In this document: positions 7,862 through 16,012 of the stretch, one piece after another
How the letters are laid out: each line of letters opens with the position of its first letter
Numbering within the stretch: position 1 is the first letter of the stretch
DNA from: Streptomyces diastatochromogenes
GTDB lineage: Bacteria; Actinomycetota; Actinomycetes; Streptomycetales; Streptomycetaceae
Assembly: GCA_026913215.1 (NCBI GenBank)
Contig: JAPTYK010000007.1
Span: 248,001 to 312,000, forward strand
Direction of reading: 5' to 3'
DNA: 64,000 bases
Made by a program: the position numbers and the translations under genes
Notes under the pieces: generated by a model
The model's database searches: none
Told to the model about the DNA's origin: nothing
What the model saw: only the letters and a program-made list of their open reading frames with translations

Positions 7862-7996
7862 ATGCTGCCGAAGCTCTACGAGCCCCACGAGCCCTACGAC
7901 GACGAGGAGCCGTGCGAGGACTGCCAGGCGCCGGTGGGGATGCCGTGCACCCCGACCTGCCCCAACGGGATGAGCCCGTACGAGCGTCCCTACTAG
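7862..7996 (+). CDS. 44-residue Cys-rich zinc-finger-like protein
   Basis: The product starts MLPKLYEPHEPYDD and carries CEDCQAPVGMPCTPTCPNG, a CxxC pair followed by two spaced Cys. This resembles the small Cys-x2-Cys...Cys zinc motifs common in Streptomyces accessory proteins. The mini-gene is the first after a strong bipartite promoter and lies 19 nt before the HAD-like gene, so the two are probably co-transcribed. The zinc site is inferred from Cys spacing. No start other than 7862 fits. Confidence 0.6.
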   Translation: MLPKLYEPHEPYDDEEPCEDCQAPVGMPCTPTCPNGMSPYERPY

Positions 7997-8015
7997 CCGC
8001 GCCCACGGAGCGATC

Positions 8016-8579
8016 GTGTCCCGACCTCTGCTTTTCATCGACATCGATGGAGTTTTGAACCCATTCAAATCTGGCCCCGCCTCTGAGGACCACGGGTTCG
8101 TACGTCACTACCTGCGCCCCACCTGCTGGATCGACCAGCACCCGCACCTGCGCCCCCGCGACGTCCCCCACGTACCGGTGTGGCTGCACCCGGACCACGG
8201 AGAGGAACTCCTCGACCTTCCGTATGAGCTGATCTGGGCCACAACATGGGAGGACGAGGCGAACACGTACGTCAGCCCGCGAATCGGCCTGCCCGAGCTA
8301 CCCGTCGTCACCTGGAGCACCCGAGGCGGGTACGGCCCGGACGGCACATACTTCAAGACCGCCGACGTCATCCGTCACGCCGCTGGCCGCCCGTTCGTCT
8401 GGCTCGATGACCAGCTCAGCGCAGCCGACCGAGCCTACGTCCAGCAGCACCACACCGGGGCGGCGCTGCTGTACGACATCGACCCCGCCGTCGGACTGGA
8501 CCTGGACGACTTCGAGGCGCTCGCCCAGTGGGCCGACACGCTGACCGAGCCCACCGCACAGACCGGGGCAGTCCGATGA
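8016..8579 (+). CDS. HAD-superfamily phosphatase-like protein
   Basis: The GTG at 8016 with GGAG upstream gives 187 residues. Motif I is LLFIDIDGVLNPF (D9, D11), the signature of HAD phosphatases and close to the HAD domain of bacterial RNA-repair (SAK-type) proteins. A hydrophobic strand before WATTWED fits motif II, and FVWLDDQ near residue 130 fits the acidic motif IV. Members remove phosphate from nucleic-acid ends or small molecules; the substrate here is unknown. It is likely co-transcribed with the Cys-rich mini-gene at 7862. Confidence 0.75.
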   Translation: MSRPLLFIDIDGVLNPFKSGPASEDHGFVRHYLRPTCWIDQHPHLRPRDVPHVPVWLHPDHGEELLDLPYELIWATTWEDEANTYVSPRIGLPELPVVTWSTRGGYGPDGTYFKTADVIRHAAGRPFVWLDDQLSAADRAYVQQHHTGAALLYDIDPAVGLDLDDFEALAQWADTLTEPTAQTGAVR

Positions 8580-8665
8580 GCCGCTGGCGCTACCGACGGC
8601 TACCGCGCGACGCCTTATGACGGCGGTCGACCCCGGAGCAGATGTCCGCCAACGGCAACGCCCTT

Positions 8666-8696
8666 GGCCCAGGCCGCGACGATCGCGGCCTGGGCC
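8666..8696 (+). terminator. 14-bp perfect hairpin terminator
   Basis: GGCCCAGGCCGCGA and its complement around a CGA loop, 87 nt after the HAD-like gene. Confidence 0.65.
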
Positions 8697-8816
8697 GGAG
8701 TACGCCGGGCACATGGAGCACGTTCCCACGTCTCTCGGGAGATGGGATCGATGCCTCCCGCGCACCTAACTTCCGCCGTGCCAGTCACCACGAACTGAAC
8801 GCACGAGGAGATCGGG

Positions 8817-9197
8817 ATGACGAAGAGCGACACTGCTGCGCTCCTTCACAGTGGCCGCGGCGCGCGTGGACTTCTCCACGCCCTGCCCCTGGGATACGAG
8901 AACAACAGCGGGCATTGGACGCGCTCGCCGGCACTGTGCGGGGCCCTTGTCGAGATGCCTCCCGTCCCGGCGCAGGTCCGTTTCGGATTCGGCTGGTCGG
9001 CCGCGATGTGGCAGAGGAGCGGCCACCTGCGCACCTACGGCAGCCACCGCCCGCTCGCGGACTTCCACAGCCGCCGTCTGCGCCGCCTCGCTCATACGCG
9101 GTCGATCGACACGCACGTGTGCCGCAAGTGCCGTAAGGCAATTCACCGGATGACGCACCCTCGTTGGACGGGAAACCTGAAGCCGTCGGCGGCCTAA
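8817..9197 (+). CDS. Hypothetical basic protein
   Basis: The ATG at 8817 follows GAGGAGATCGGG. The 126-residue product is Arg/His-rich in its C-terminal half and ends with CRKCRKAIHRMTHP, a CxxC followed by His residues that could bind a metal. The 45 nt before the gene closely resemble those before the 9643 gene, including a TAACTTC box and the run CGTGCCAG...ACCGCACGA, so the two 5' regions are probably duplicated. Its -10-like TAACTT is at 8767, but the upstream TTCGC box is degenerate (CTCGG at 8734). Family not recognised. Confidence 0.6.
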   Translation: MTKSDTAALLHSGRGARGLLHALPLGYENNSGHWTRSPALCGALVEMPPVPAQVRFGFGWSAAMWQRSGHLRTYGSHRPLADFHSRRLRRLAHTRSIDTHVCRKCRKAIHRMTHPRWTGNLKPSAA

Positions 9198-9556
9198 GCG
9201 TCGGCAATCCCTGACAGGGCATCCACACAAGGCCACTCGCGCCGCCCCCACCCGCGCCGAGCGGGGAGTGCTGGGCCTACCTGGTGCCCCTCACCGCCCC
9301 CGCCATGGTCAAACCCGGTACGTCAACGTTCGAGACGTGCCGGGTGCTCGTGTGCACGGCCAGTGCCAGCGGATCAACGCTTCCAGGTGGTCATCGGAGC
9401 CGCCAAGAGGCGGCGTGCGACCTCGACAGGCTGAGCGCTGAACGAAGAGGTGACGCGGCCAATCGCTGTCCGCTCCGGCGCACCCCCGTCTGCGGCTGCG
9501 AGCTGCGGCTTTCCGCTCCTCGGCTGCCTCGGCTTCGGTCACCGCATAGCGGCAGA
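9198..9556. other. Gene-free stretch
   Basis: No frame with convincing codon bias or a ribosome-binding site was seen on either strand. The 100-residue plus frame from 9284 is Arg-rich and lacks a start signal. The region ends at promoter copy 7. Confidence 0.4.
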
Positions 9557-9596
9557 TTCGCGAGAAATCGAGCCAGACCGCTGTAAAACCTAACTT
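9557..9596 (+). promoter_or_regulatory. Shared bipartite promoter, copy 7
   Basis: TTCGCGAGAAATC at 9557 and TAACTT at 9591 (34 nt), 47 nt before the ATG of the 9643 gene. Confidence 0.7.
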
Positions 9597-9642
9597 CTGT
9601 CGTGCCAGCCGCCACGGGCTGACCGCACGAAGGAGAGAAGCG

Positions 9643-9960
9643 ATGACCGAGACCGCCACGCAGACCACGCAGACGGCCACCATCGACACCCTGGCCACCG
9701 CCCTGCAGAACGTCCTCGGCAGCAGCTGGACGATCACCGCGCGCTTCGACCACATCCTTGCCACCACCCCGCTGTGCGACCGCATCAACATCACGCCGCT
9801 GGACTACAGCTACACCGACATCTCCTGGACGCTCGTGCCGGTCCGCCGCACCATCCCCGCCCAGACCGTGCGGGAGACCCCGGACGCCGACCTGACCGCC
9901 GACGTGGCGACCGCGCTCCGGAGCCTGTCGTACCGGCACCACGCCCTGCCGACCGCCTGA
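9643..9960 (+). CDS. Hypothetical protein
   Basis: The ATG at 9643 follows GAAGGAGAG; product 105 residues. A Thr-rich N-terminus leads into DTLATALQNVLGSSWTI, then strands (TDISWTLVPV). The DxLAxxLxxVL...W pattern weakly resembles the start of the 12176 protein (DALADTLHKVL), so the two may be distant paralogs. No known domain is recognised. A very strong hairpin follows the stop. Confidence 0.7.
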   Translation: MTETATQTTQTATIDTLATALQNVLGSSWTITARFDHILATTPLCDRINITPLDYSYTDISWTLVPVRRTIPAQTVRETPDADLTADVATALRSLSYRHHALPTA

Positions 9961-9970
9961 CACGCCCCCC

Positions 9971-10005
9971 CCGCCCGCCGCCGGGCCTTACCCGGCGGCG
10001 GGCGG
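9971..10005 (+). terminator. 15-bp perfect hairpin terminator
   Basis: CCGCCCGCCGCCGGG and its exact complement with loop CCTTA, 10 nt after the stop of the 9643 gene. Confidence 0.75.
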
Positions 10006-10040
10006 AGAACCCGCGACTTTCGACCGAACGGAAGCAGTAA

Positions 10041-10736
10041 GTGAGCAGTCAACACGCCCTCGTTCACCTGGCCCCGGAGCCGGACGCTACCGCGAGCGAC
10101 CTCGCCAACGAGGCCGAAGACACCCTCTGGGACCTGCCTGGCGGCTGGGAACGGGTGCTGGTCACCCACCCCGAGAACCAATACGCCGGGACCTTCCCTC
10201 TGCGGAACGGAGCCGACCCGAACCACCCGCAGCTCATACGCGTCAGCGGCGGCACCACCACCCGTTACGCGGGCGGCCCGGTCGGCCTTCTCGACCTGCA
10301 CGCGTGCCGTACTCGGGCCGTTGATCGTGCCGCGCGCCTGCACGACACCTGGACCCAGGCCGTAGCGACCATGCCGCCGGTCAGGCCGCTCGCCGACTAC
10401 CTTTCTGACGCCAAGGACTCCGTGTACGCCGGGCTCGCTTTCAGGCAGCAGCCGCACATCAAGGTCGCCGTCAGTCTGGCGGGCGCGCGGCTCTCCTGGG
10501 CTGATCAGGAGGCCCTGGTCGCGTTGGACCGGGATGCGTTCGTGGAGCGTGCCCGCGTCCAGGCCGTCACAGGGAACAGCCTGCTTCAGCTCGACGGGAC
10601 GTGGCTTGTCAGCCCGACCTGGGCGGACCCCCAGGCTCCCGAGACGGCGGCCGCCGAGTACCACCAGCGCGTCAACGCTTACCTCGACAACCTGCCCGCG
10701 GACCACGTGATCGTCGGAGCCGACTTCATCCGCTGA
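10041..10736 (+). CDS. Hypothetical protein
   Basis: The GTG at 10041 follows CGGAAG; product 231 residues. The first third contains short strands (RVLVTHPENQYAGTFPL, PQLIRVSGG), and the rest is mainly helical with a second strand pair near the C-terminus (LLQLDGTWLVSP, DHVIVGADFI). There is no signal peptide, membrane helix or Cys cluster. No copy of the shared promoter sits directly upstream, so it may depend on read-through past the 9971 hairpin or on an unseen promoter. The family is not recognised. Confidence 0.7.
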   Translation: MSSQHALVHLAPEPDATASDLANEAEDTLWDLPGGWERVLVTHPENQYAGTFPLRNGADPNHPQLIRVSGGTTTRYAGGPVGLLDLHACRTRAVDRAARLHDTWTQAVATMPPVRPLADYLSDAKDSVYAGLAFRQQPHIKVAVSLAGARLSWADQEALVALDRDAFVERARVQAVTGNSLLQLDGTWLVSPTWADPQAPETAAAEYHQRVNAYLDNLPADHVIVGADFIR

Positions 10737-10745
10737 CCAGCAGGG

Positions 10746-10793
10746 ACCGCGCGGACCCCTTCCGGTACTGACCGAAAGAGGGGCCCGCGCGGT
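10746..10793 (+). terminator. Imperfect hairpin terminator
   Basis: ACCGCGCGG pairs with CCGCGCGGT, extended by CCCCT/AGGGG after a one-base mismatch, 9 nt after the stop of the 10041 gene. Confidence 0.55.
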
Positions 10794-10866
10794 ATCTGTT
10801 GGCCAGCGTTCCTGTCCGCCGGCTCCAGGCCCCCGACGGCACGGCCGCCGGCGGACCCGGCCTCAA

Positions 10867-10906
10867 CTCGCGCGAGCGTGGGGCGCGCCATGCCGCCCGC
10901 TAACGT
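10867..10906 (+). promoter_or_regulatory. Shared bipartite promoter, copy 8 (CTCGC variant)
   Basis: CTCGCGCGAG at 10867 and TAACGT at 10901 (34 nt), 44 nt before the GTG of the 10950 gene. Confidence 0.55.
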
Positions 10907-10949
10907 CCGCTGCGCCAACACATCCACCCCTCACCCGCTAGGAACCCCC

Positions 10950-11705
10950 GTGATCCACTCCAAGGCGTCGGACGCTGCCGCGGCTCTCACCCACCAGGTC
11001 TGGCTGGACCTCTGGCCGACGGCACCCACGCCGGGCATCAGCCGTGTCACGTCAGCGCAGCAGCTCCAGGACGACGACCTCATCGTGACCCTCGGCGCTG
11101 GACCGGATGCGGCCACGCTGACGGACCTCAGCGCGCGCGACGCCGTGCGCGAAGCCGGCACCCGAGTGTGGCGAGTGGTCTCCACCGGCGCCAGGACGGT
11201 ACGAGTCCGCCCGGTCGCAGTGCCTGATGGGACCTGGAACGGGACGCCCGATCTGGCCCGGCTCGGTGAACCGTGGGTGAAGGACGCACCCTCCAGGCAG
11301 TTCTACATCCCCGCCGCGAAGCGCCAGATCGGCCGGCTCGGACCGATGGATGCCCTGCGGGAGCAGATCACCGGCCACCACCTCTTCGGGGAGTGGGAAC
11401 GGACCTACGAGGCGGCCGAAGCCGAGGAAAGCGAGGAGCGGGCCGCCGCGAAGGCAATATGGGACCAGATCGTGGCACGGCGAGAGTCCTGTCGTGAGCT
11501 GGTCGAGCGGCTGAACAAGATCGCAGGGGACCAGCTCGTGTACTGGGCCGACTTCGGCGGCAGCGACGGCGCCGGTTCGCTAAGCGGCTGGCTGGCCTCA
11601 AAGGGTCGACTCCGCACTTACCTCCTGGGCCTTCAGGCGGCGAGCCTGATCACCGAGGAACAGTTCGAGGAAGCCGAGAAGTGCATGGCCTTGCTCGAAC
11701 AGTGA
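10950..11705 (+). CDS. Paralogous family member C (coiled-coil protein)
   Basis: The GTG at 10950 has TAGGAAC upstream; product 251 residues. It repeats the family order: VWLDLWP, strand core (DDDLIVTLGA, VWRVVSTGARTVRVRPV), KRQIGRLGPMDALREQI with HHLFGEWERTYE, a Glu/Ala-rich coiled coil, and GRLRTYLLGLQAASLITEE. The VWLDLWP start is closer to the 4332 protein, while the C-terminus is closer to the 6000 protein. The function is unknown. A GC-rich 12-bp hairpin follows at 11708-11740. Confidence 0.8.
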   Translation: MIHSKASDAAAALTHQVWLDLWPTAPTPGISRVTSAQQLQDDDLIVTLGAGPDAATLTDLSARDAVREAGTRVWRVVSTGARTVRVRPVAVPDGTWNGTPDLARLGEPWVKDAPSRQFYIPAAKRQIGRLGPMDALREQITGHHLFGEWERTYEAAEAEESEERAAAKAIWDQIVARRESCRELVERLNKIAGDQLVYWADFGGSDGAGSLSGWLASKGRLRTYLLGLQAASLITEEQFEEAEKCMALLEQ

Positions 11706-11707
11706 CA

Positions 11708-11740
11708 GCCCGGGCGGGCGGCTGGGCTGCCCGCCCGGGC
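11708..11740 (+). terminator. 12-bp hairpin terminator
   Basis: GCCCGGGCGGGC and its complement, directly after the stop of the 10950 gene. Confidence 0.65.
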
Positions 11741-11804
11741 AGTCCGCAGGTGTCCGCGTCGGCGGGCCTGCGCCGCAGGTAGCGAGCAGGCTCCGGCACC
11801 TCAT

Positions 11805-11845
11805 CTCGCCGAACCGCGCATCGTTCCCCGTGTCGCTCGTAGCTT
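11805..11845 (+). promoter_or_regulatory. Shared bipartite promoter, copy 9 (CTCGC variant)
   Basis: CTCGCC at 11805 and TAGCTT at 11840 (35 nt), 38 nt before the ATG of the 11883 gene. Confidence 0.55.
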
Positions 11846-11882
11846 CTGACCCACACCAAGATCACCAATCAGGAGCACCGAG

Positions 11883-12179
11883 ATGCCGCTCGACATGACC
11901 GGCCCTGCCAGATGGAAGCGCGAGGTCCACTACCGCCGTTACCTGAGCAACAGCGGCAGTGTCATCCCCATCTGTGTGCAGGACTTCGACTACCCCGACT
12001 ACGACCCCAGCCGCTTCGTGGACCTTGCCGACTTCCCCACCGAGCAGGAGGCCGCTTTCACCCCCCTTCGCCCGGAGGACGTGATCGACACCGCAGCGAC
12101 CACCCCTGATGATCACGTTGCCGCAGGTCAGGCAGTGCGCCTCCTGGCAGCCATCGGCAGTCACTGGAGCGCGACGTGA
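11883..12179 (+). CDS. Hypothetical protein, first of a coupled pair
   Basis: The ATG at 11883 follows AGGAGCACCGAG. The 98-residue product is acidic in its centre (DFDYPDYDPSRFVDLADF) and ends in a helical stretch. Its stop overlaps the GTG of the next gene (GTGA). There is no recognised domain. It is controlled by the bipartite promoter at 11805. Confidence 0.7.
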   Translation: MPLDMTGPARWKREVHYRRYLSNSGSVIPICVQDFDYPDYDPSRFVDLADFPTEQEAAFTPLRPEDVIDTAATTPDDHVAAGQAVRLLAAIGSHWSAT

Positions 12180-12550
12180 GCACTTGGTTCCTCAGCCCTG
12201 AGCAGCGCCCCGCTCCGCAGCCCCCGCACCCGCTGGACGCGCTGGCCGACACCCTGCACAAGGTTCTGACCCCGCAGGGCTGGGAAGTGTGGTCATTCCT
12301 CAACAACATCGAGGTGATGTGCCCGCATGGCCCACGGTTCACCGTCGCCATGGACAACGCCGAGGGCGTCAGAAGGTGGACGCTGACGCCCTCGGCGGAG
12401 CCGGCCGGCTCCGCCGTCCTGACAGACCTCGCCGGCCTGCACAGTGCCGACTACGTGAGCAGCACTCTGGGCTTTCTGCTCTCGGCACACCGACGACGTT
12501 GCCACCGTCGCGCCGCAGGGATAGGTAGACGGCGGCCGCCGACGCCGTGA
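12176..12550 (+). CDS. Hypothetical protein, coupled to the preceding gene
   Basis: The GTG at 12176 overlaps the upstream TGA. The product has 124 residues; HPLDALADTLHKVL is followed by strands (FTVAMDNAEGVRRWTLTP) and a Leu-rich helix. The last about 20 residues (RRRCHRRAAGIGRRRP) are Arg-rich and may be poorly conserved read-through. A weak resemblance to the 9643 protein in the N-terminal helix suggests distant paralogy. No known family is recognised. Confidence 0.65.
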   Translation: MSTWFLSPEQRPAPQPPHPLDALADTLHKVLTPQGWEVWSFLNNIEVMCPHGPRFTVAMDNAEGVRRWTLTPSAEPAGSAVLTDLAGLHSADYVSSTLGFLLSAHRRRCHRRAAGIGRRRPPTP

Positions 12551-12603
12551 ACAGGGCCGGCTCTCGTTGTCCGAACGCGGCTGGTCCTGCGGGCAGGAGC
12601 CGA

Positions 12604-12644
12604 TTCGCCAGCAGTCGTGACACCGACACCTTCTTGCCTACGGT
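12604..12644 (+). promoter_or_regulatory. Shared bipartite promoter, copy 10
   Basis: TTCGCCAGCAGTC at 12604 and TACGGT at 12639 (35 nt), upstream of the SRA-domain gene. The first 13 nt also match copy 6 at 7784. Confidence 0.6.
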
Positions 12645-12682
12645 CCCGGACACGTTCCCCGTTCCCAGGCAAGGACCCTGCC

Positions 12683-13609
12683 ATGACCTTCCCTCTCAGT
12701 CCCGGCGCCACCATCAGCCGGTCCGACCTTCACCAGCTCGTCGGCGGTCGACCCCACGGCCGCATCAGCCCGAGCAAGACGACGCCCAACATCTGCCTTT
12801 TCACGTCGCCAGGAGCCCACGACAGTCAGCACGACGGCTGGACCGGCGAGCACTACCACTTCCAGGGGGAGGGACAGGGAGACCGGGAACAGGTGATCAA
12901 GAACGGCAACCGTGCTCTCGCCGACCACGCGCAGAACGAGGGCCGCACCCTGCGGCTGTTCTCCACGGTGCCCGGCCCCTCAGTCCGCTACCTCGGCGCC
13001 TACCGCCTCGACAGCGACGTCCCCTATGTGCGGACGTCGCTGCCGGTCATCGGCGTCCCGGACCAGCCTCACCGCACCGGCTACGTCTTCCGGCTCGCGC
13101 CCGAGGACGGAACTCCTCCACCCAGCGGTGTCTTCACCGTGGACCCGCTCAGCAATCACACGATCGTCCAGGAGCGTGACCTCGACGTTCCCTTCCGCCC
13201 CCGGCCGGGCGACGAACGGGGACGTGAGCGCACGTTCATGGAGGACGTCGCGGAGCAGCTGCTCCGCAGTTACAGCTCCCATCTGCGGTCGATGGGCCAT
13301 GACGTCCGCCGTCACACGGTCACTCCGGCCCTGGAGCTCATCCCCCTGCCCGTCGACCTGGTTGATCACAGCACCAACGAGATCGTCGCGTGCGCGGGGA
13401 GCGTCGCCCGGACCTACGTACGCGCAGCCTTCGGTGAACTCCTCGACATGCGACGGTTCTTCAACCCGACCCCGCGTCGAGTCATGCTCCTTCCGTCCCG
13501 CCCGCGCCCCGACCTTGCCGACCTGTGCGGCCGGAACGGCATCACCGTGGTCTGGCCGAGTCCGGGCGGATTCGAGAGGGCAGAACCGGACGCTCTCGTC
13601 CGTGACTAG
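12683..13609 (+). CDS. ScoMcrA-type SRA protein with PD-(D/E)xK-like domain
   Basis: The ATG at 12683 gives 308 residues. Residues 8-110 match the SRA-type domain of ScoMcrA-like Type IV restriction proteins: SRSDLHQLVGGRPHGRISPS, then YHFQGEGQGD, GNRAL and LRLF. That domain reads modified bases in DNA. Residues about 185-292 resemble a PD-(D/E)xK nuclease fold (V-D-x-x-x-x-N-E-I-V, then VRAAFGELLDMRRFF and RVMLLPSRPRPDL). Where relatives have E-x-K-x-S after the acidic residue, this protein reads EIVACAGS (E233, C237), so the catalytic Lys seems to be Cys. It may bind modified DNA without cutting it. It has its own bipartite promoter. Confidence 0.7.
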   Translation: MTFPLSPGATISRSDLHQLVGGRPHGRISPSKTTPNICLFTSPGAHDSQHDGWTGEHYHFQGEGQGDREQVIKNGNRALADHAQNEGRTLRLFSTVPGPSVRYLGAYRLDSDVPYVRTSLPVIGVPDQPHRTGYVFRLAPEDGTPPPSGVFTVDPLSNHTIVQERDLDVPFRPRPGDERGRERTFMEDVAEQLLRSYSSHLRSMGHDVRRHTVTPALELIPLPVDLVDHSTNEIVACAGSVARTYVRAAFGELLDMRRFFNPTPRRVMLLPSRPRPDLADLCGRNGITVVWPSPGGFERAEPDALVRD

Positions 13610-13808
13610 GCTCCGCGCCGACCTGAGCACTGCGCCCCATCGCATTGCCCAGGTTGGCGCGCAGCGGCGTCGATCCCCGGATCGGCTGGCCCCCCGCACA
13701 CGATGTGGGAGGCCGGCGCGTCCTGGTCAGCGACCCAGCCCTGTCCGGTCCGGACGCTGGCCCTCGAGGGCAGCGTCCCGGCGCCTCCCGGATCCGGCGT
13801 CCGCGGAT

Positions 13809-13848
13809 TTCGCGGGCACGTGATCAGCCGCTGTCTGGCTCCTACCGT
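13809..13848 (+). promoter_or_regulatory. Shared bipartite promoter, copy 11
   Basis: TTCGCGGGC at 13809 and TACCGT at 13843 (34 nt), 51 nt before the ATG of the 13899 gene. Confidence 0.65.
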
Positions 13849-13898
13849 GCGCAGCATCGCCGAACGCCGACGAGCCCACCGAAGACGAAGGAGCCGAC

Positions 13899-14174
13899 AT
13901 GGCCTGCCTGACCCTCTGCTACAGCGCCCCGTGGACCGGGTTTTCGGCAGCGCTGACGGGTGCCCTGATCGCCGCTGGGGCCACCAGCAGCGCAAGCGAC
14001 GGCAGGCCCACCTCCTTTTACGACTACGAGTGCGTGCTGAACGACCTGGCCGTCATCCAGGGGCACTGCGAGAAGACCAAGGACCCCGTCACCCTCTCCG
14101 CCATCGAGGAAGACGTCGCCGACCTGCTCGCCGAACAGGCCGACATCATCACCGCGTTGGCGGCGTACCTCTGA
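13899..14174 (+). CDS. Small hypothetical protein
   Basis: The ATG at 13899 follows GAAGGAGCC. The 91-residue product has a weakly hydrophobic N-terminal stretch (TGFSAALTGALIAAGAT), which could be a membrane-associated helix, then an acidic helical C-terminus (SAIEEDVADLLAEQADIITAL). Family not recognised. The next gene starts 48 nt downstream without its own promoter copy, so the two may form an operon. Confidence 0.68.
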   Translation: MACLTLCYSAPWTGFSAALTGALIAAGATSSASDGRPTSFYDYECVLNDLAVIQGHCEKTKDPVTLSAIEEDVADLLAEQADIITALAAYL

Positions 14175-14222
14175 ACCGCAGCGACACAGCGCTGAGACCC
14201 GCGACCCGAAAGCTCTGCACCT

Positions 14223-14690
14223 ATGCCCGACGCCCTCACACGTCCCGACGGGGCCCCCACCGACTGGCCCGAGTTCCCTGCCGTTCCTCCGCTGGTCACC
14301 GACCATCCGCTGCCGCCTGAGCGGTGGCCCGCCCTCGCCCTGTCGTGGCGGCTGGTCACCGCGCACGTGCTCCACCCCGACCGCGGTGACATCATCAGCG
14401 CGTGGCTCACCCAGCCTGGCGCTCCCGGGCCGCTGGCTGTCACCTACCGGCACCGTTTCAACCACTCCCACCCATACGGGTGGGCATGCGGCATCCACGT
14501 GTTCAGCGTGCCGGTCCCCAACGGGAACCGCGCCGACGCCCGCCTGTCCTACGACTGCACACGAAGCGGCATCACACGCACTCCAGAGGAAGCCCGGGCC
14601 CAGGCGCTGCGCCACGTCGCCGAGCTGCACCAGGACGCGGCTGTGCCGTACGCCGCCCGCTCACTGAGGGCCGGACGCTTCTACTGCTGA
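14223..14690 (+). CDS. Hypothetical protein
   Basis: The ATG at 14223 gives 155 residues. A Pro-rich N-terminus leads into strands (ALSWRLVTAHVLHP, PLAVTYRHRFNHSH, GIHVFSVPVPNGN) and a helical C-terminus (TPEEARAQALRHVAELH). No Cys cluster, signal peptide or known domain was seen. Probably co-transcribed with the 13899 gene. The ribosome-binding site is weak. A 13-bp hairpin follows at 14701-14745. Confidence 0.65.
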   Translation: MPDALTRPDGAPTDWPEFPAVPPLVTDHPLPPERWPALALSWRLVTAHVLHPDRGDIISAWLTQPGAPGPLAVTYRHRFNHSHPYGWACGIHVFSVPVPNGNRADARLSYDCTRSGITRTPEEARAQALRHVAELHQDAAVPYAARSLRAGRFYC

Positions 14691-14700
14691 CGACCCGGTG

Positions 14701-14745
14701 CCGGTCCCGGCAGCTGGTTGAACGCTGGCCACCTGCCGGGACCGG
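14701..14745 (+). terminator. 13-bp hairpin terminator
   Basis: CCGGTCCCGGCAG and its complement, 10 nt after the stop of the 14223 gene. Confidence 0.65.
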
Positions 14746-14938
14746 GGCCACCCCCCCGGCCTGGGAGTGTGCCTCATGATCCGCATGGGTGGACGCCCAA
14801 CCGCCGGCCGCGTGCTCACCGGGCGGCTCCATGAAGCGGACATGAGTCCTGTCCACCATGCGCCCGCGCCCTCACCTCGGCCCGCCCCCTGCCGGACAGG
14901 TCCGCGGCCGCAGCCCCAGCCCTGCTCCCTCAGTCGGT

Positions 14939-14978
14939 TTCGCGGCAGCTCGGCACGTGCCTGGCGAGCTCGTAACTT
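14939..14978 (+). promoter_or_regulatory. Shared bipartite promoter, copy 12
   Basis: TTCGCGGCAG at 14939 and TAACTT at 14973 (34 nt), 59 nt before the ATG of the 15037 gene. Confidence 0.65.
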
Positions 14979-15036
14979 CCTCACTGCCAGCTCGCACCGG
15001 CCAACCGAGTCACCAACCCCTTCCAGGAGCGGACCA

Positions 15037-15773
15037 ATGAAGCGCAGCCTTCGCCGTCGCATCGAACGGACGATCAACCAGTCGTGGATGACCACCGACC
15101 GAGATGATCGCGGCACGGTCGGAGTGGCGCTCATCTTCCCGCCCGACGCATTCGCTGACGCGCCGACCTGGACGCCCGGCCCCGACTTCCGGGCGTTGAA
15201 CAACGAAGGAGCGACCAACACCGCGTTCGTCCGCGACAACGGGGACGGCACGGAGACCGTCGTCGTCGGTGGTATCGGTCCCGCCCAGCGCCCGGGCATG
15301 GACGGCGGCCCCTGGACGGAAGAGGAGGTATGGACGGTCACCGCCCCCGTCGACGACTTCGACGGTTGCGGGCTGGGCAACAACACCCAGGGCATCACCT
15401 GGATGCTCGACCGGCCCCGCGCGGTCATCCACCGGGAGCGGTACGCAACCCACCCTCTGGCGACCGTTGAGGCGTACTGGGAGAACTTCAAGGAGGTCTG
15501 GGGTTCCTGCCCTCCGGTGAGCTGCGCTGGTACGGAGGGTGGCCGTTCGGCGAGGGCCGGGAATGGGCCTACCTGGTCTGCCGTCCCGTGTGGGCGTCGG
15601 AAGAGGAGAACGAGGTCGCGCTCCTGGAGGACGTCGTCACGCTGGCCCGTCTGTTCAGCGCGGAGGTCCGCGTCTACCCGTACGACCTCCAGAAGCGTGA
15701 GATAGCCGGGCCTCTCGGCAGCTCGCGCTGGGAAACCTACCTCTCGGACGTGACGCGTCGCCTGCGGAAGTGA
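15037..15773 (+). pseudogene. Hypothetical gene with a frameshift near 15500
   Basis: The ATG at 15037 follows CCAGGAG. The first frame codes well through ATVEAYWENFKEVWG, then turns into Arg/Ser-rich nonsense ending at 15705. From the G-run at 15500-15503 the alternative frame continues naturally: FLPSGELRWYGGWPFGE, then AYLVCRPVWASEEENEVALL, to a stop at 15773. Adding one G to the four-G run restores a single protein of about 246 residues. This is either a disrupted gene or a sequence indel; no classical slippery heptamer is present. The family is not recognised. The protein is acidic and strand-rich in its first half. Confidence 0.6.
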
Positions 15774-15781
15774 CCTGCACC

Positions 15782-15813
15782 GGCTCCGGGCGTACCTCGG
15801 TACGCCTGGAGCC
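15782..15813 (+). terminator. Hairpin terminator
   Basis: GGCTCC and GGCGTAC pair with GTACGCC and GGAGCC, with one mismatch, 8 nt after the stop of the preceding gene. Confidence 0.55.
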
Positions 15814-16012
15814 TCCGCCACTCACTGTGCGGCACGGGTGGGAGGCTCGGTGACTCACCTCCCGCCGGTCGGCCTGTCCAGACATCGACGCCCGCGGTAC
15901 AAGGCACAGGCCGGCTTCTCAAACGCCCAGACTCGCGCCCGGTCGATCGCTGCGAGAGCTCATGGTGCAGTGCAGCCATCACACCAGCCCTTACGGAACG
16001 GACCGCTCGGCC

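Noticed and set aside
15496-15506. Programmed -1 frameshift at the G-run
   Set aside because: No X-XXY-YYZ slippery heptamer and no strong downstream structure were evident; a simple indel explains it better.
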